Of a stretch of 26,888 bases of DNA, positions 1 to 7,869 are shown piece by piece. Within the stretch, counting starts at the first letter, position 1. The number at the start of each line of letters is the position of its first letter. The stretch is from contig CAYXQJ010000043.1 in the NCBI GenBank assembly GCA_964467455.1, forward strand, positions 1 to 26,888. The letters are read 5' to 3'. The notes below the pieces were generated by a model that was not told the origin of the DNA, made no database searches, and was given only the letters and a program-made list of their open reading frames with translations. The stretch is from OLB6 sp964467455. Its GTDB lineage: Bacteria > Bacteroidota > Ignavibacteria > Kapaibacteriales > Kapaibacteriaceae. Position numbers and translations under genes: made by a program.

Positions 1-798
1 TTCATGGTGATGCTTGCTATCGCATTGATCGGTTTCCTCGTCTATGCGTCACGCGTGCAGGGCGACCTGCGCATCTTGTGGCTCTCGCTTGCTGCCTTTG
101 CCGGCGTCTGCCTTCAAGGTGCGTTCGGCGGATACACGGTCCGCAACAACCTGCCCGATTGGACCTCGACAACGCACGGTATGTTAGCCGAGATCTTCTT
201 TATGACGGTGATCGGAATTGCGTTTCTCGTCCGACGTCCGGCGTCCGGCGTCCAACCACAGACCACCAACCACCAACCACAGACCACCAACCACCAACCA
301 CAGACCAATAACTTTCGCCTCATCGCCTCGATCACCTGGGGTCTTACCTTCTTGCAGTTCTTCTTGGGTGCGCTTACGCGCCACACGGACTCATGGGGTG
401 TGAGTGTGAGCTGGCCGCAGTGGAGTGACGAGGGATTCTTCCCCAGTGCCGACATGATGCAGTATGGTCAGGTCCTCATTCATCTGGTCCATCGTACCAC
501 GGCATACATCGTTGCACTCGCCGTTGTGATCCAATGGTGGATGATGCGTCGAACAGCAGATCCGTTGGTGAAGCGTACTACGACGATCTCATTCTTGTTG
601 GTCTTTGTACAGATCATTCTTGGTGCTTCCATTTTGTGGACGGCGCGTGGTGAACTGGTGACGACCTTGCACGTCATGGTCGGTGTCGCACTGTTGGCGT
701 TGAACACCATCGTCTTCTATTCCGCCAACAGCGGTCATCGCATCGCATCGACGGAATCGGCACCATCGGTGGCCATGAGCAGGGGAGGGCAGGCATGA
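1..798 (+). CDS. ctaA: Heme A synthase (COX15/CtaA family), 5' end cut by window
   Basis: Integral membrane enzyme that oxidises heme O to heme A for the aa3/caa3-type oxidase. The frame is open to base 1, so the ATG at 4 is probably internal and the first helices, with one of the family's heme-ligand histidines, are missing. Visible (numbering from that ATG): the GGYTVRNNLPDW stretch after a helix, His58 in THGM, His160/His163 in a helix ending HLVHRT, and His223 in the last helix (TLHVMVG), the pattern expected of COX15 proteins. Between the two halves, residues about 76-103 are encoded by a heptanucleotide repeat tract (PQTTNHQ repeated), which is foreign to the family and lies in a loop between helices. 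The stop overlaps the ctaB start as ATGA, so the two are translationally coupled. Family assignment is firm; the start is unknown. Confidence 0.9.
   Translation, partial: FMVMLAIALIGFLVYASRVQGDLRILWLSLAAFAGVCLQGAFGGYTVRNNLPDWTSTTHGMLAEIFFMTVIGIAFLVRRPASGVQPQTTNHQPQTTNHQPQTNNFRLIASITWGLTFLQFFLGALTRHTDSWGVSVSWPQWSDEGFFPSADMMQYGQVLIHLVHRTTAYIVALAVVIQWWMMRRTADPLVKRTTTISFLLVFVQIILGASILWTARGELVTTLHVMVGVALLALNTIVFYSANSGHRIASTESAPSVAMSRGGQA
228..311 (+). repeat. Heptanucleotide repeat tract inside ctaA
   Basis: Twelve consecutive heptamers in unbroken 7-base phase: four of the CGTCCRR type (CGTCCGA, CGTCCGG twice, CGTCCAA), then CCACAGA and CCACCAA units arranged as a 21-base higher-order repeat, ending with CCAATAA. 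The 84 bases equal 28 codons, so the ctaA frame is kept. The encoded peptide is polar, with PQTTNHQ repeated. The same unit types recur at other places in the window. Confidence 0.95.
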
Positions 799-1742
799 GC
801 CGTCCGGAAACCCAGGCAGCAGCCATCAACGATGTGGTCGAGACATCGGCTTCGCGCAGTCTTCTCAAGCAGTACTACGAGCTTACCAAGCCCGGCATCA
901 CGCAGATGGTGGCACTCACATCGCTTGCCGGCTTCTACCTTGCGATCCCAACGGATCTGTTGACGTTTGCAGCGGTTGCCCACAACTGGTATCTGTTCGT
1001 TGCAACGATGATCGGCACGATCCTCGTCAGCGGCGGCAGTTGCGTCTACAATCACATCCTAGAGCGTGATGCCGACGCCAAGATGAAGCGTACGGCAACA
1101 CGTCCATTGCCGTCGGGTGCCATCACGGTCCCACAGGCCTATCTCTACGGCGCTCTGCTCACCATCGTCGGCTTGGCCCTGATCGCCACCGTCAATATGC
1201 TCACGTTCTGGCTTGCCGTTGCAACGTGGCTTAGCTATGTGGTGATCTACACGCCCCTTAAAAAGAAGACCTCCATTGCGTTGTTGATCGGCGGCGTACC
1301 GGGTGCGTTGCCGTTCGCCGGTGGATGGACGGCGATGTCGAATTCCTTTGATGCCATGGCGTGGACACTCTTCGCCATCCTCTTCTTCTGGCAGCTTCCG
1401 CACTTCCTTGCGTTGTCGTGGATGTATCGCGCCGATTATTCGGAAGGGGGCTTTGTGATGCGCTCGATCAACGAACCCACGGGTAAGGTGGTCGGTGTGC
1501 AGATGATCGTGACCAGTGTGTTGACTATGATCAGCGCTGTGGTCCCGACCATGCTTGGCGCAACGGGGATGTTGTATGCCATCGGCGCCGGCGTGCTGGG
1601 GCTGTGGCTGACAGGGAAGTCGATCCAATTCATGCAGCGACGTGATCATGCTTCGGCGCGCCATGTCTTGCTCACGTCCTATGCCGTATTGATGGGCATC
1701 ATCATCTTGATGTTCGTTGATAAGGCACATCTACTCTCGTAA
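795..1742 (+). CDS. ctaB: Protoheme IX farnesyltransferase (heme O synthase)
   Basis: UbiA-family prenyltransferase that attaches farnesyl to heme b, giving heme O, the substrate of CtaA. The 315-residue protein has the substrate-binding stretch around residues 86-105 (NHILERDADAKMKRT followed by RPLPSG), with Asp92 and Asp94 in the Asp-rich motif, and a second polar loop, YTPLKKKTS, before the IGGVPGALP segment typical of CyoE/CtaB. Multiple hydrophobic helices follow to the C-terminus. The ATG overlaps the ctaA stop (ATGA). Length is normal for the family. It lies with ctaA directly before oxidase subunits III and IV, which supports a role in maturing a heme A oxidase. Confidence 0.95.
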   Translation: MSRPETQAAAINDVVETSASRSLLKQYYELTKPGITQMVALTSLAGFYLAIPTDLLTFAAVAHNWYLFVATMIGTILVSGGSCVYNHILERDADAKMKRTATRPLPSGAITVPQAYLYGALLTIVGLALIATVNMLTFWLAVATWLSYVVIYTPLKKKTSIALLIGGVPGALPFAGGWTAMSNSFDAMAWTLFAILFFWQLPHFLALSWMYRADYSEGGFVMRSINEPTGKVVGVQMIVTSVLTMISAVVPTMLGATGMLYAIGAGVLGLWLTGKSIQFMQRRDHASARHVLLTSYAVLMGIIILMFVDKAHLLS

Positions 1743-1777
1743 ACGAAACACATTATCATTTCAACAACGGTGAGACC

Positions 1778-2398
1778 ATGTCAACCGCATTGAATCTCTC
1801 TCATGAACCTTTGACGAAGATCCCCCATGGCAAGATGGCCATGTGGGCCTTCCTTGCGTCGGAGCTCATGTTCTTCTCCGGCTTCTTTGGGGCCTTCATC
1901 GTATTGCGTAACAGCAACTACGACATCTTCGGTCAAGGATCGAACCACTTGAACTGGCAACTTGCCTTGCTCAACACGTTCATCCTGATCGGCAGCTCGC
2001 TGACGATGGCCTTGTCGATCTACCACTTGGAGAAGAAGAACAACGGCATGTTCCGCCTGTTCCTCGGACTCACGATCCTGGGCGCCTTCGGCTTCTTGAT
2101 CGTCAAGTACTTCGAGTATAGCGCCAAATTCGCTGACGGACTGTTCCCGGGTCAAGAACATCACACGGTGTTCTATTCCTTCTACTTCTTGATGACGGGT
2201 TTCCACGCCATGCACGTGATCGGCGGTATGATCCCGATGTTCTACATGTTCATGAAGTCGTATTCGAAGAATGGATATCCGTATCCGCACAAGGTCGAGA
2301 CGCTTGGTCTGTACTGGCACTTTGTGGACTTGATGTGGATCTTCATCTTCCCGGCCTTGTATCTCATGATCCCATATCACGGCGCAGCAGCGCACTAA
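1778..2398 (+). CDS. ctaE: Cytochrome c oxidase subunit III
   Basis: Heme-copper oxidase subunit III, an integral membrane subunit that stabilises the oxidase core. The 206-residue protein begins with a short polar tail and then the motif LTKIPHGKMAMWAFLASE, the start of the family's first retained helix. Further helices follow (NTFILIGSSLTMALSIYHLE, FYFLMTGFHAMHVIGG and a final YWHFVDLMWIFIFPALYL), all characteristic of the family. The length fits the short five-helix form found in caa3-type oxidases. It starts 35 bases after ctaB. The next gene, 18 bases on, is subunit IV. Subunits I and II are not in the window. Confidence 0.95.
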   Translation: MSTALNLSHEPLTKIPHGKMAMWAFLASELMFFSGFFGAFIVLRNSNYDIFGQGSNHLNWQLALLNTFILIGSSLTMALSIYHLEKKNNGMFRLFLGLTILGAFGFLIVKYFEYSAKFADGLFPGQEHHTVFYSFYFLMTGFHAMHVIGGMIPMFYMFMKSYSKNGYPYPHKVETLGLYWHFVDLMWIFIFPALYLMIPYHGAAAH

Positions 2399-2416
2399 TC
2401 ACTCAGGAGGAACAAC

Positions 2417-2731
2417 ATGTCGCACGATCATGGTAATGTCGTCCCTTCATACATGAAGGTGTTCTACGCGCTACTCACCCTTACCGTCTTGACGGTGGTG
2501 GCAGCTAAGATGCTCCACTTCCCGGCGGACTGGGGAACGCCGGGAGACGTCCTGCACGTCGCCATCGGTATCCTCATCGCCGTGGTGAAGGTGATCGCCG
2601 TGATGTACATCTTCATGCACTTGAAGTTTGATAGTCCGTATTTGCGATTCTTCGTCTACGTCCCGGTCTTCCTCTTCATCGTCATGTCGTTCGGTTTGAA
2701 CTTCCTTGAGGATTGGAGTTATATCAAGTGA
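2417..2731 (+). CDS. ctaF: Cytochrome c oxidase subunit IV (prokaryotic COX4 type)
   Basis: Small subunit of the caa3-type oxidase, 104 residues with three hydrophobic helices: about 10-28, a central one around VLHVAIGILIAVVKVIAVMYIF, and a C-terminal one around FFVYVPVFLFIVMSFGLNFLE. The FMHLKFD stretch after helix two is typical of the prokaryotic COX4 family. A strong Shine-Dalgarno sequence, AGGAGG, at 2405-2410 sits just before the ATG. The stop TGA (2729-2731) overlaps the proposed GTG start of the SCO gene. Confidence 0.9.
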   Translation: MSHDHGNVVPSYMKVFYALLTLTVLTVVAAKMLHFPADWGTPGDVLHVAIGILIAVVKVIAVMYIFMHLKFDSPYLRFFVYVPVFLFIVMSFGLNFLEDWSYIK

Positions 2732-3330
2732 TCTCCGACGTCCGACCTCCTTCGTCCTTCGTCCTTTCCTTTCTGCTTAGCGTGATCATGTTGATCAGCG
2801 GCTGTACGAGAGAAGAAAAGATCGGTGAAGGGGGAGTGGATGAGCGGAATGCAGCGCAGAAGATCATCAAGACGGCGCCGGAGTTTCGCGCTACCGATCA
2901 GTCAGGAGCGGAATTCACGACGCAGATGGTAAAGGGGCGACCTTGGATCGCAACGTTCTTTTTTACAAGCTGTACAACGGTCTGCCCGGCATTGAACGAT
3001 GTACAGCGACAACTGGTGAAAGAGTTTGGGGAGAAGGTCCGCTTCGTTTCCATTTCGACCGATCCGGAGAATGATACCGTAGAGGCACTGGCTGCATATG
3101 CCAAACGCTACGGAGCAACACCGGGGACGTGGTGGATGGTGCGGATGGAGGCCGATTCGATGCAGCGACTAGCATCAGAAGGGTTCGGTGTGATGAAGCC
3201 GGAGTCGCCGGAAATGCATACCACACGCTTGGTCGCCATCGACGCATCGATGAACATCGTTGGTTATTACGACAGCACGGAAGAAGCATCGTTAGCTCAG
3301 TTACGGTCATGGATCAACTCCCAGCATTGA
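2728..3330 (+). CDS. SCO1/SenC-family copper chaperone lipoprotein
   Basis: Thioredoxin-fold copper carrier used to load the CuA centre of oxidase subunit II. Visible are the CxxxC copper site in TSCTTVCP (Cys82 and Cys86 from the GTG start) and a downstream His in EMHTTRLVAID, at the position of the third ligand. A lipobox, ISGC, with Cys26 indicates a lipoprotein facing the periplasm. I chose GTG at 2728 because it overlaps the subunit IV stop (GTGA) and has GGAG about ten bases upstream; an ATG at 2713 in the same frame would add five residues. Codons 3-13 of the signal peptide are made of heptanucleotide repeat. The 3' end overlaps the DUF420 gene by 22 bases. Confidence 0.92.
   Translation: MISDVRPPSSFVLSFLLSVIMLISGCTREEKIGEGGVDERNAAQKIIKTAPEFRATDQSGAEFTTQMVKGRPWIATFFFTSCTTVCPALNDVQRQLVKEFGEKVRFVSISTDPENDTVEALAAYAKRYGATPGTWWMVRMEADSMQRLASEGFGVMKPESPEMHTTRLVAIDASMNIVGYYDSTEEASLAQLRSWINSQH
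2732..2766 (+). repeat. Heptanucleotide repeat tract in the SCO signal peptide
   Basis: Five heptamers in phase: TCTCCGA, CGTCCGA, CCTCCTT and two CGTCCTT. They start right after the ctaF stop and form the beginning of the SCO signal peptide, encoding VRPPSSFV and flanking residues. The unit is the same CGTCCNN type as in ctaA (228) and at 22077. Confidence 0.9.
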
Positions 3331-3743
3331 ACGCCACCCTGAATGCCATCAGCACTGTCTTGTTGTTGATGGGATTCCGGTTCATCAAGGCCAAGCGCAT
3401 CCCGCAGCATCGAGCCATGATGATCTCGGCATTCGTGGTGTCGATCCTCTTCTTGGTCGGCTACCTGTTGCACAAGTGGCATCTGTATTCGACCACCGGG
3501 ACGATGAACACAACGTTTCAGGGGGTAGGGGGCTGGCGGACCGCATATTTGATCTTGTTGGCAACACATGTGATCCTGGCAGCGTTTGTCCCGTTCCTTG
3601 CGGGGATCACCTTGTTCAGAGGATGGAAGATGGATGTGGCGCGGCATCGCAAGATCGCCCGCATCACATTTCCGATCTGGCTCTATGTGTCGGTAACGGG
3701 TGTGTTGGTGTACTTCATGTTGTATCAGTGGTTTGCTGTATGA
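3309..3743 (+). CDS. DUF420 membrane protein, oxidase-associated
   Basis: A 144-residue membrane protein of the DUF420 family, whose members are commonly found beside oxidase and SCO genes; a role in copper or heme insertion has been suggested but is not established. The reading frame extends upstream to 3129, but that part is an out-of-frame shadow of the SCO gene. The ATG at 3309 gives a start MDQLPALNATLNAIS that matches the family. Four hydrophobic helices are visible, with the conserved polar stretches KAKRIPQHRAMM after helix one, HKWHLY after helix two and a His-containing RHRKIARITFPIWLYVS before the last helix. It overlaps SCO by 22 bases and the next gene by ATGA, so all three are probably translated together. 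Confidence 0.88.
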   Translation: MDQLPALNATLNAISTVLLLMGFRFIKAKRIPQHRAMMISAFVVSILFLVGYLLHKWHLYSTTGTMNTTFQGVGGWRTAYLILLATHVILAAFVPFLAGITLFRGWKMDVARHRKIARITFPIWLYVSVTGVLVYFMLYQWFAV

Positions 3744-3955
3744 AATGGTTCATCGTCTGTGGTCTATGGTTGGTGGCAACCACCATCGTCTGGGCCTGTC
3801 CGAATTGTAAGGATGGGATCGCGAATGGACCGAATGCATCGATCGGTGATGCGTATTCGATGTCGGTGGTCTTCATGCTTGCAGTGCCGACGCTGATCTT
3901 AACGGTAGCGACCGTTGTGATCAGGAAGAAGTTGAAAGATGAGCAGGGTGGTTGA
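3740..3955 (+). CDS. Small exported/membrane protein with CPNCK motif, unknown function
   Basis: A 71-residue protein starting at an ATG that overlaps the DUF420 stop. It has an N-terminal hydrophobic segment (residues 3-18, ending WA), then CPNCKDGIANG at 20-30, a polar stretch, a second helix around MSVVFMLAVPTLILTVATVVI, and a basic tail (RKKLKDEQGG). If the first segment is cleaved after WA, the mature protein would begin with the CPNC pair, suited to metal or thiol chemistry on the periplasmic side with a C-terminal anchor. Its place between SCO/DUF420 and actA suggests a respiratory assembly factor, but that is inference. Part of the hydrophobic segment (VCGLWLV) is encoded by heptanucleotide repeats. 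Confidence 0.75.
   Translation: MKWFIVCGLWLVATTIVWACPNCKDGIANGPNASIGDAYSMSVVFMLAVPTLILTVATVVIRKKLKDEQGG
3756..3776 (-). repeat. Short heptanucleotide tract in the CPNCK protein's signal segment
   Basis: Three heptamers in phase on the plus strand: TCTGTGG, TCTATGG, TTGGTGG. TCTGTGG and TTGGTGG are the exact reverse complements of CCACAGA and CCACCAA in the ctaA tract, so this is the same family in the opposite orientation. It encodes VCGLWLV in the hydrophobic segment of the 71-residue protein. Only 21 bases, so chance is harder to exclude than at the longer tracts. Confidence 0.7.
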
Positions 3956-4007
3956 ATAGGTCATCATTTTTCGGGATATTTGCCCGTTCAAATCTGAAGG
4001 GTGGAGA

Positions 4008-4757
4008 ATGTTCTCACGCCGTTTCGACATGGCAGTGAAGATCGGTGGGGCAGCACTTGGCGGTGTTGCGACCATCGTGTTCCTCGTGGTCTACTTTGGC
4101 GTCCGCAATGATGTTGCGGATGTGGGCTATCGGCCGCAACAGCCGGTGCCCTTCTCACACAAGCTGCACGCCGGCGATCTGCAGGTGAGCTGTCAGTACT
4201 GTCACACGGGTGTGGAGACATCGGCGCATTCGCCGGTGCCGACCACGCAGACGTGTATGAACTGTCACACGCTCATCAAGTCGGACAGTCCGAAGCTGCA
4301 GTTGGTGCGCGACTCCTACGAAAAGGGTCAGCCGCTGGAGTGGGTACGGATCCACAAGGTTCCGGATTATGCTCACTTCAACCACTCCCGCCACATCCGT
4401 GCGCAGATCGACTGTCAGTCATGCCACGGCAACGTGGAGCAGATGGGTGTGGTGTCGCAGTTCAAGCCCCTTACCATGGGATGGTGTCTTGACTGTCACC
4501 GCACACCGGAGAAGAACATCGTCGGTGCACGACCGATCTCCGGCATCTTCACGGGCAAGATGCACAACGTGAAGGACCTTCTGGATAGCACGTACATCTA
4601 TACGCCGATCCCGGCACAGATCGGTGAGTCGACGCCGTTGGTGGAACCGGCCTTTGGTGGTTGGGCAACGGCATTGCCGGCGCATAAGGTTGATGGTATT
4701 CCACATCCGAAGCAAGCCGGTTTGGGTCCGCAGAACTGTTCTGCGTGCCACTATTGA
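4008..4757 (+). CDS. actA: Alternative complex III subunit A, pentaheme cytochrome c
   Basis: Membrane-anchored multiheme cytochrome c of the quinol-oxidising alternative complex III. The 249-residue protein has one N-terminal helix (about 11-31) and five CxxCH heme sites: Cys62-His66, Cys83-His87, Cys136-His140, Cys160-His164 and Cys244-His248. Five hemes is the number known for ActA of Rhodothermus marinus. The ATG at 4008 has a purine-rich GGTGGAG almost touching it, so Met8 (4029) is an alternative start; both keep the anchor helix. The 52 bases before the gene contain a TATTTG close to, but not matching, the Bacteroidota -7 consensus, so a separate promoter is possible but unproven. ActB follows after 47 bases. 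Confidence 0.95.
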   Translation: MFSRRFDMAVKIGGAALGGVATIVFLVVYFGVRNDVADVGYRPQQPVPFSHKLHAGDLQVSCQYCHTGVETSAHSPVPTTQTCMNCHTLIKSDSPKLQLVRDSYEKGQPLEWVRIHKVPDYAHFNHSRHIRAQIDCQSCHGNVEQMGVVSQFKPLTMGWCLDCHRTPEKNIVGARPISGIFTGKMHNVKDLLDSTYIYTPIPAQIGESTPLVEPAFGGWATALPAHKVDGIPHPKQAGLGPQNCSACHY

Positions 4758-4804
4758 TCCGGTAGCGGATCCTGAACACGAAAATTCTACGCAAGGTCTG
4801 ATCT

Positions 4805-7800
4805 ATGTCCGATCGTTCGCAACACGCCTCGAACGCAACTCCGTGGCAAAGCCTGGATCATCTCGCCGGGACGCTTGTCGATAACGGTGAGTCGATCAAC
4901 GGTACGTCTGCCGGTTCGCTAGTGGACTCGGCGGTAAGCCGTCGCGGTTTCATGACCATCATGGGTGCGTCGATGGCCCTGACGGCAGCAGCGTGCCGCC
5001 GTCCGGAACAGAAGCTCATCGCCGCCGTTGAATCCAAGCAGGTTCCTGCTCCGGGTTTGCCGGTGGATTATGCCACGGTGTATTCCCATCGCAATGTTGC
5101 CTTTGGTGCTTTGGTCAAGAGCCGCGAAGGCCGTCCGATCAAGGTCAAAGGCAATGAGCTCCACCCGAGCAACTGCGGCACGTCATCAGCAGAGATGCAG
5201 GCAACACTGCTCTCGTTGTACGATCCCGACCGACTCCGCCGTCCGCGGGTGAGCAAGTCCGGCGGCGCCGCAACCTATGAGAACGCCGTCAGCAAGATCG
5301 CCAACGCCGTCACCGAAGCTGCAGCAGCAGGGAAGAAAGCCGTCGTCCTGATCGATGAGCATTGCTCACCGTCGTTCACGGCACTGATGACGGAGATCAC
5401 CACAGCTGTACCGAACATGTCGTTTGTGATGATGCCGTCGATCGTGAGCGATAATGCGGCCATCGCGAACAAAGCCGTGTTGGGCATTGATGGTGAACTG
5501 GTGCCCGACCTCGGCAAGGCGAAGGTGATCGTCAGCGTCGACGCCGATCCTCTTGGAACAGACAAACTCGCGCTACATCACACGGGTCGGTATGCCGCAC
5601 GTCGTACGCCGACATCGAAGTCGCCATCCATGTCGCTGCTGATCGTTGCCGAAGCGCAGTACTCACTCACCGGCGCTAATGCCGACGAGCGGGTACGCCT
5701 CCATCCGTCGCAGATCGAAGCCTACCTCGGCGCACTCGAAGCCGAGATCGTTGGCAGCGCAGCCATCGGCGGCAAGCTTGCTGCCGGTGCAGACGCAGCA
5801 ACGAAGACAGCAGCACAACGTGCAGCTGTAGCGCTCAAGGCAGCGCCGGGCGAAGCTGTTGTGCTGGCAGGACGCCATCTCTCGCCCCTTGCAAATGCCG
5901 TTGCGCTCAATATCTCGAATGCACTCGGTTCCGTCGGTTACGGTCTTGCGATCGATCCGGCCCACGTCCTTCCGAACTCCGGCGCAAAGAAGCCGGCGCT
6001 CGACATGTTGGTCAACGACCTCAATGCCGGTGCCGTACATGCCTTGGTGTTCTGCGGTGTGAACCCCGAGTACGCTGCTGACCGTGCCTTCCGCACGGCG
6101 ATGATCAAAGCGCCGGTGCGTGCTGCGATCAACTTGTATGAAGATGAAACAGCTGTCAATTGTTCGATCAGCATCCCGGGCTCCCATTGGTTGGAGTCGT
6201 GGGGTGATGCGATCGCTTATGATGGCACACTGTCGGTGCAACAGCCATTGATCGCTCCGATGAATGAAGGTGTCGCTTCAACCTGCGACACACTCATGTC
6301 GATCGCGAAGAAGGTCAACGGCGGCGCCTTTGCCGGCGTCGACAACTACTACACCTACGTCATGAACCGTTGGGCGGGCTTGGGCGATTGGCGCAAGACC
6401 TTGCAAGACGGTGTGCTCAAGCCGACAGCGCCGACGACGATGGCATCGACCGTTCAGGTCGCCAATGCAGCATCGCTTCCGGCCGGATCGGTCGCTACCG
6501 GACGAGTGGTCATGACCGTTCCTTCGTTGGCCCTGTATGATGGTCAATTGTCGAACAACGCGTGGCTGCAAGAACTTCCTGACCCGGTCACAAAGATCAC
6601 GTGGGAGAACGTCGCCCTGATCAGCCCGAACACGGCTGTTGCCATGGGTATCGCTTCCGCACTGGATGCAAAGTCACTTCGCAAAGCGAACGGACACATC
6701 GTCACGGTCGCGACGGCCAACGGTAGCATCGATCTGCCGACATGGGTACAGCCGGGCATGGCTGACGATGTGGTTGCCGTGAGCTTGGGCTATGGCCGCA
6801 CGGCCTGCGGTGTTGTTGCCAACGGTGTTGGTGCCAATGCGTACACTGTTGCGAACAGCGGTGCCGCTGTCGGATACGCTGCTGCCAAGAACATCACCGT
6901 CACCGATGCGAAGCCGGTCAAGATCGCCTGCACACAAGATCACCACACATTGGATGACGGCAACGGTGAACGTCCGGTCGCCAAGTGGGTATCGGCTGGG
7001 GATGTTGCGCACAACGACTTCTCGGGACTGAGCGAACACTTCCCGAATGCCGGTGAAGATGGCAAGTTCCTCAAGCCCCTTTCCATCACACAGGATTACG
7101 ATTACAAAGGTCATCGTTGGGGCATGGTCATTGACATGAGTCAGTGTACCGGTTGCTCCAGCTGTATCGTGGCATGTCAGAGCGAGAACAACATTCACGT
7201 TGTCGGCAAGGAGCAAGTGGCTCTGGGTCGCGAGATGCACTGGATGCGTCTCGACCGCTACTACATGGGCGACGTGACGGATCCGTCGACGATCGTCGAG
7301 CCGATGTTGTGCCAGCATTGCGAGAACGCACCGTGCGAGAACGTGTGTCCGGTCGCCGCCACAACGCACTCGCCGGAAGGCCTGAATGAGATGACGTACA
7401 ACCGTTGTGTTGGTACGCGCTACTGCTTGAACAACTGTCCGTACAAGGTGCGTCGCTTCAACTTCTTGAACTATCAGAAGGAAGAGCGTTCGCCGTTGGA
7501 TCTTGTCTTCAACCCCGACGTGACCGTGCGGATGCGCGGTGTGATGGAGAAGTGCACGTTCTGCGTGCAGCGTTTGCACGAAGCAAAGTGGCATGCCCGC
7601 GATGCCGGTCGTGCTCGTGTGAACGACGGAGAAGCCATCACGGCATGTCAGGAAGCATGTCCGGCCGGTGCCATCATCTTTGGCGACACCAACGATCCGA
7701 ACAGCCGCGTATCGAAGGCTCGCATGGGCGAGCGCGGATTCCGCGTGTTGTCGGACCTCAACGTACGTCCGCAGGTGACCTACCTCGCCAAGGTGCGCAA

Positions 7801-7834
7801 CGTCAAGGATTCGTCGGCCAAGAAACATCATTGA
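4805..7834 (+). CDS. actB: Alternative complex III subunit B, fused molybdopterin-like and iron-sulfur protein
   Basis: The large peripheral subunit, 1009 residues. A twin-arginine signal SRRGFM (45-50) is followed by a hydrophobic stretch and Cys64, consistent with Tat export and possible lipid anchoring. Residues about 75-750 form a molybdopterin-oxidoreductase-like domain, known in characterised ActB proteins to lack the metal cofactor. Residues about 770-990 carry the ferredoxin-like domain with Cys groups in CTGCSSCIVAC (from Cys781), CQHCENAPCENVCP, CVGTRYCLNNCP (Cys868) and CTFC...CQEACP. In the third group Thr871 stands where a fourth Cys would be, as expected for the single [3Fe-4S] cluster beside three [4Fe-4S]. 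Length and architecture are normal for the family. ActC starts 35 bases on. Confidence 0.96.
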   Translation: MSDRSQHASNATPWQSLDHLAGTLVDNGESINGTSAGSLVDSAVSRRGFMTIMGASMALTAAACRRPEQKLIAAVESKQVPAPGLPVDYATVYSHRNVAFGALVKSREGRPIKVKGNELHPSNCGTSSAEMQATLLSLYDPDRLRRPRVSKSGGAATYENAVSKIANAVTEAAAAGKKAVVLIDEHCSPSFTALMTEITTAVPNMSFVMMPSIVSDNAAIANKAVLGIDGELVPDLGKAKVIVSVDADPLGTDKLALHHTGRYAARRTPTSKSPSMSLLIVAEAQYSLTGANADERVRLHPSQIEAYLGALEAEIVGSAAIGGKLAAGADAATKTAAQRAAVALKAAPGEAVVLAGRHLSPLANAVALNISNALGSVGYGLAIDPAHVLPNSGAKKPALDMLVNDLNAGAVHALVFCGVNPEYAADRAFRTAMIKAPVRAAINLYEDETAVNCSISIPGSHWLESWGDAIAYDGTLSVQQPLIAPMNEGVASTCDTLMSIAKKVNGGAFAGVDNYYTYVMNRWAGLGDWRKTLQDGVLKPTAPTTMASTVQVANAASLPAGSVATGRVVMTVPSLALYDGQLSNNAWLQELPDPVTKITWENVALISPNTAVAMGIASALDAKSLRKANGHIVTVATANGSIDLPTWVQPGMADDVVAVSLGYGRTACGVVANGVGANAYTVANSGAAVGYAAAKNITVTDAKPVKIACTQDHHTLDDGNGERPVAKWVSAGDVAHNDFSGLSEHFPNAGEDGKFLKPLSITQDYDYKGHRWGMVIDMSQCTGCSSCIVACQSENNIHVVGKEQVALGREMHWMRLDRYYMGDVTDPSTIVEPMLCQHCENAPCENVCPVAATTHSPEGLNEMTYNRCVGTRYCLNNCPYKVRRFNFLNYQKEERSPLDLVFNPDVTVRMRGVMEKCTFCVQRLHEAKWHARDAGRARVNDGEAITACQEACPAGAIIFGDTNDPNSRVSKARMGERGFRVLSDLNVRPQVTYLAKVRNVKDSSAKKHH

Positions 7835-7869
7835 GACTAAACGCTAACTATTAAACCCAGGATGTCGAC

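Noticed and set aside
228..311. CRISPR-like array of 21-base repeats
   Set aside because: The units are contiguous with no spacers, and their true period is seven; no cas genes are near.
114..455. A minus-strand open frame with VCGWWLV repeats over the ctaA heptad tract
   Set aside because: It has no start signal and overlaps ctaA. The repeated peptide only reflects the stop-free nature of the heptads, though it helped to spot the match at 3756.
3956..4007. Promoter before actA
   Set aside because: TATTTG and a weak inverted repeat (ATTTG/CAAAT) are present, but no full consensus at correct spacing, so I did not list it.
6674..7831. A 385-codon open frame on the minus strand in actB
   Set aside because: Shadow of the ActB iron-sulfur domain; no domain or ribosome binding site supports it.
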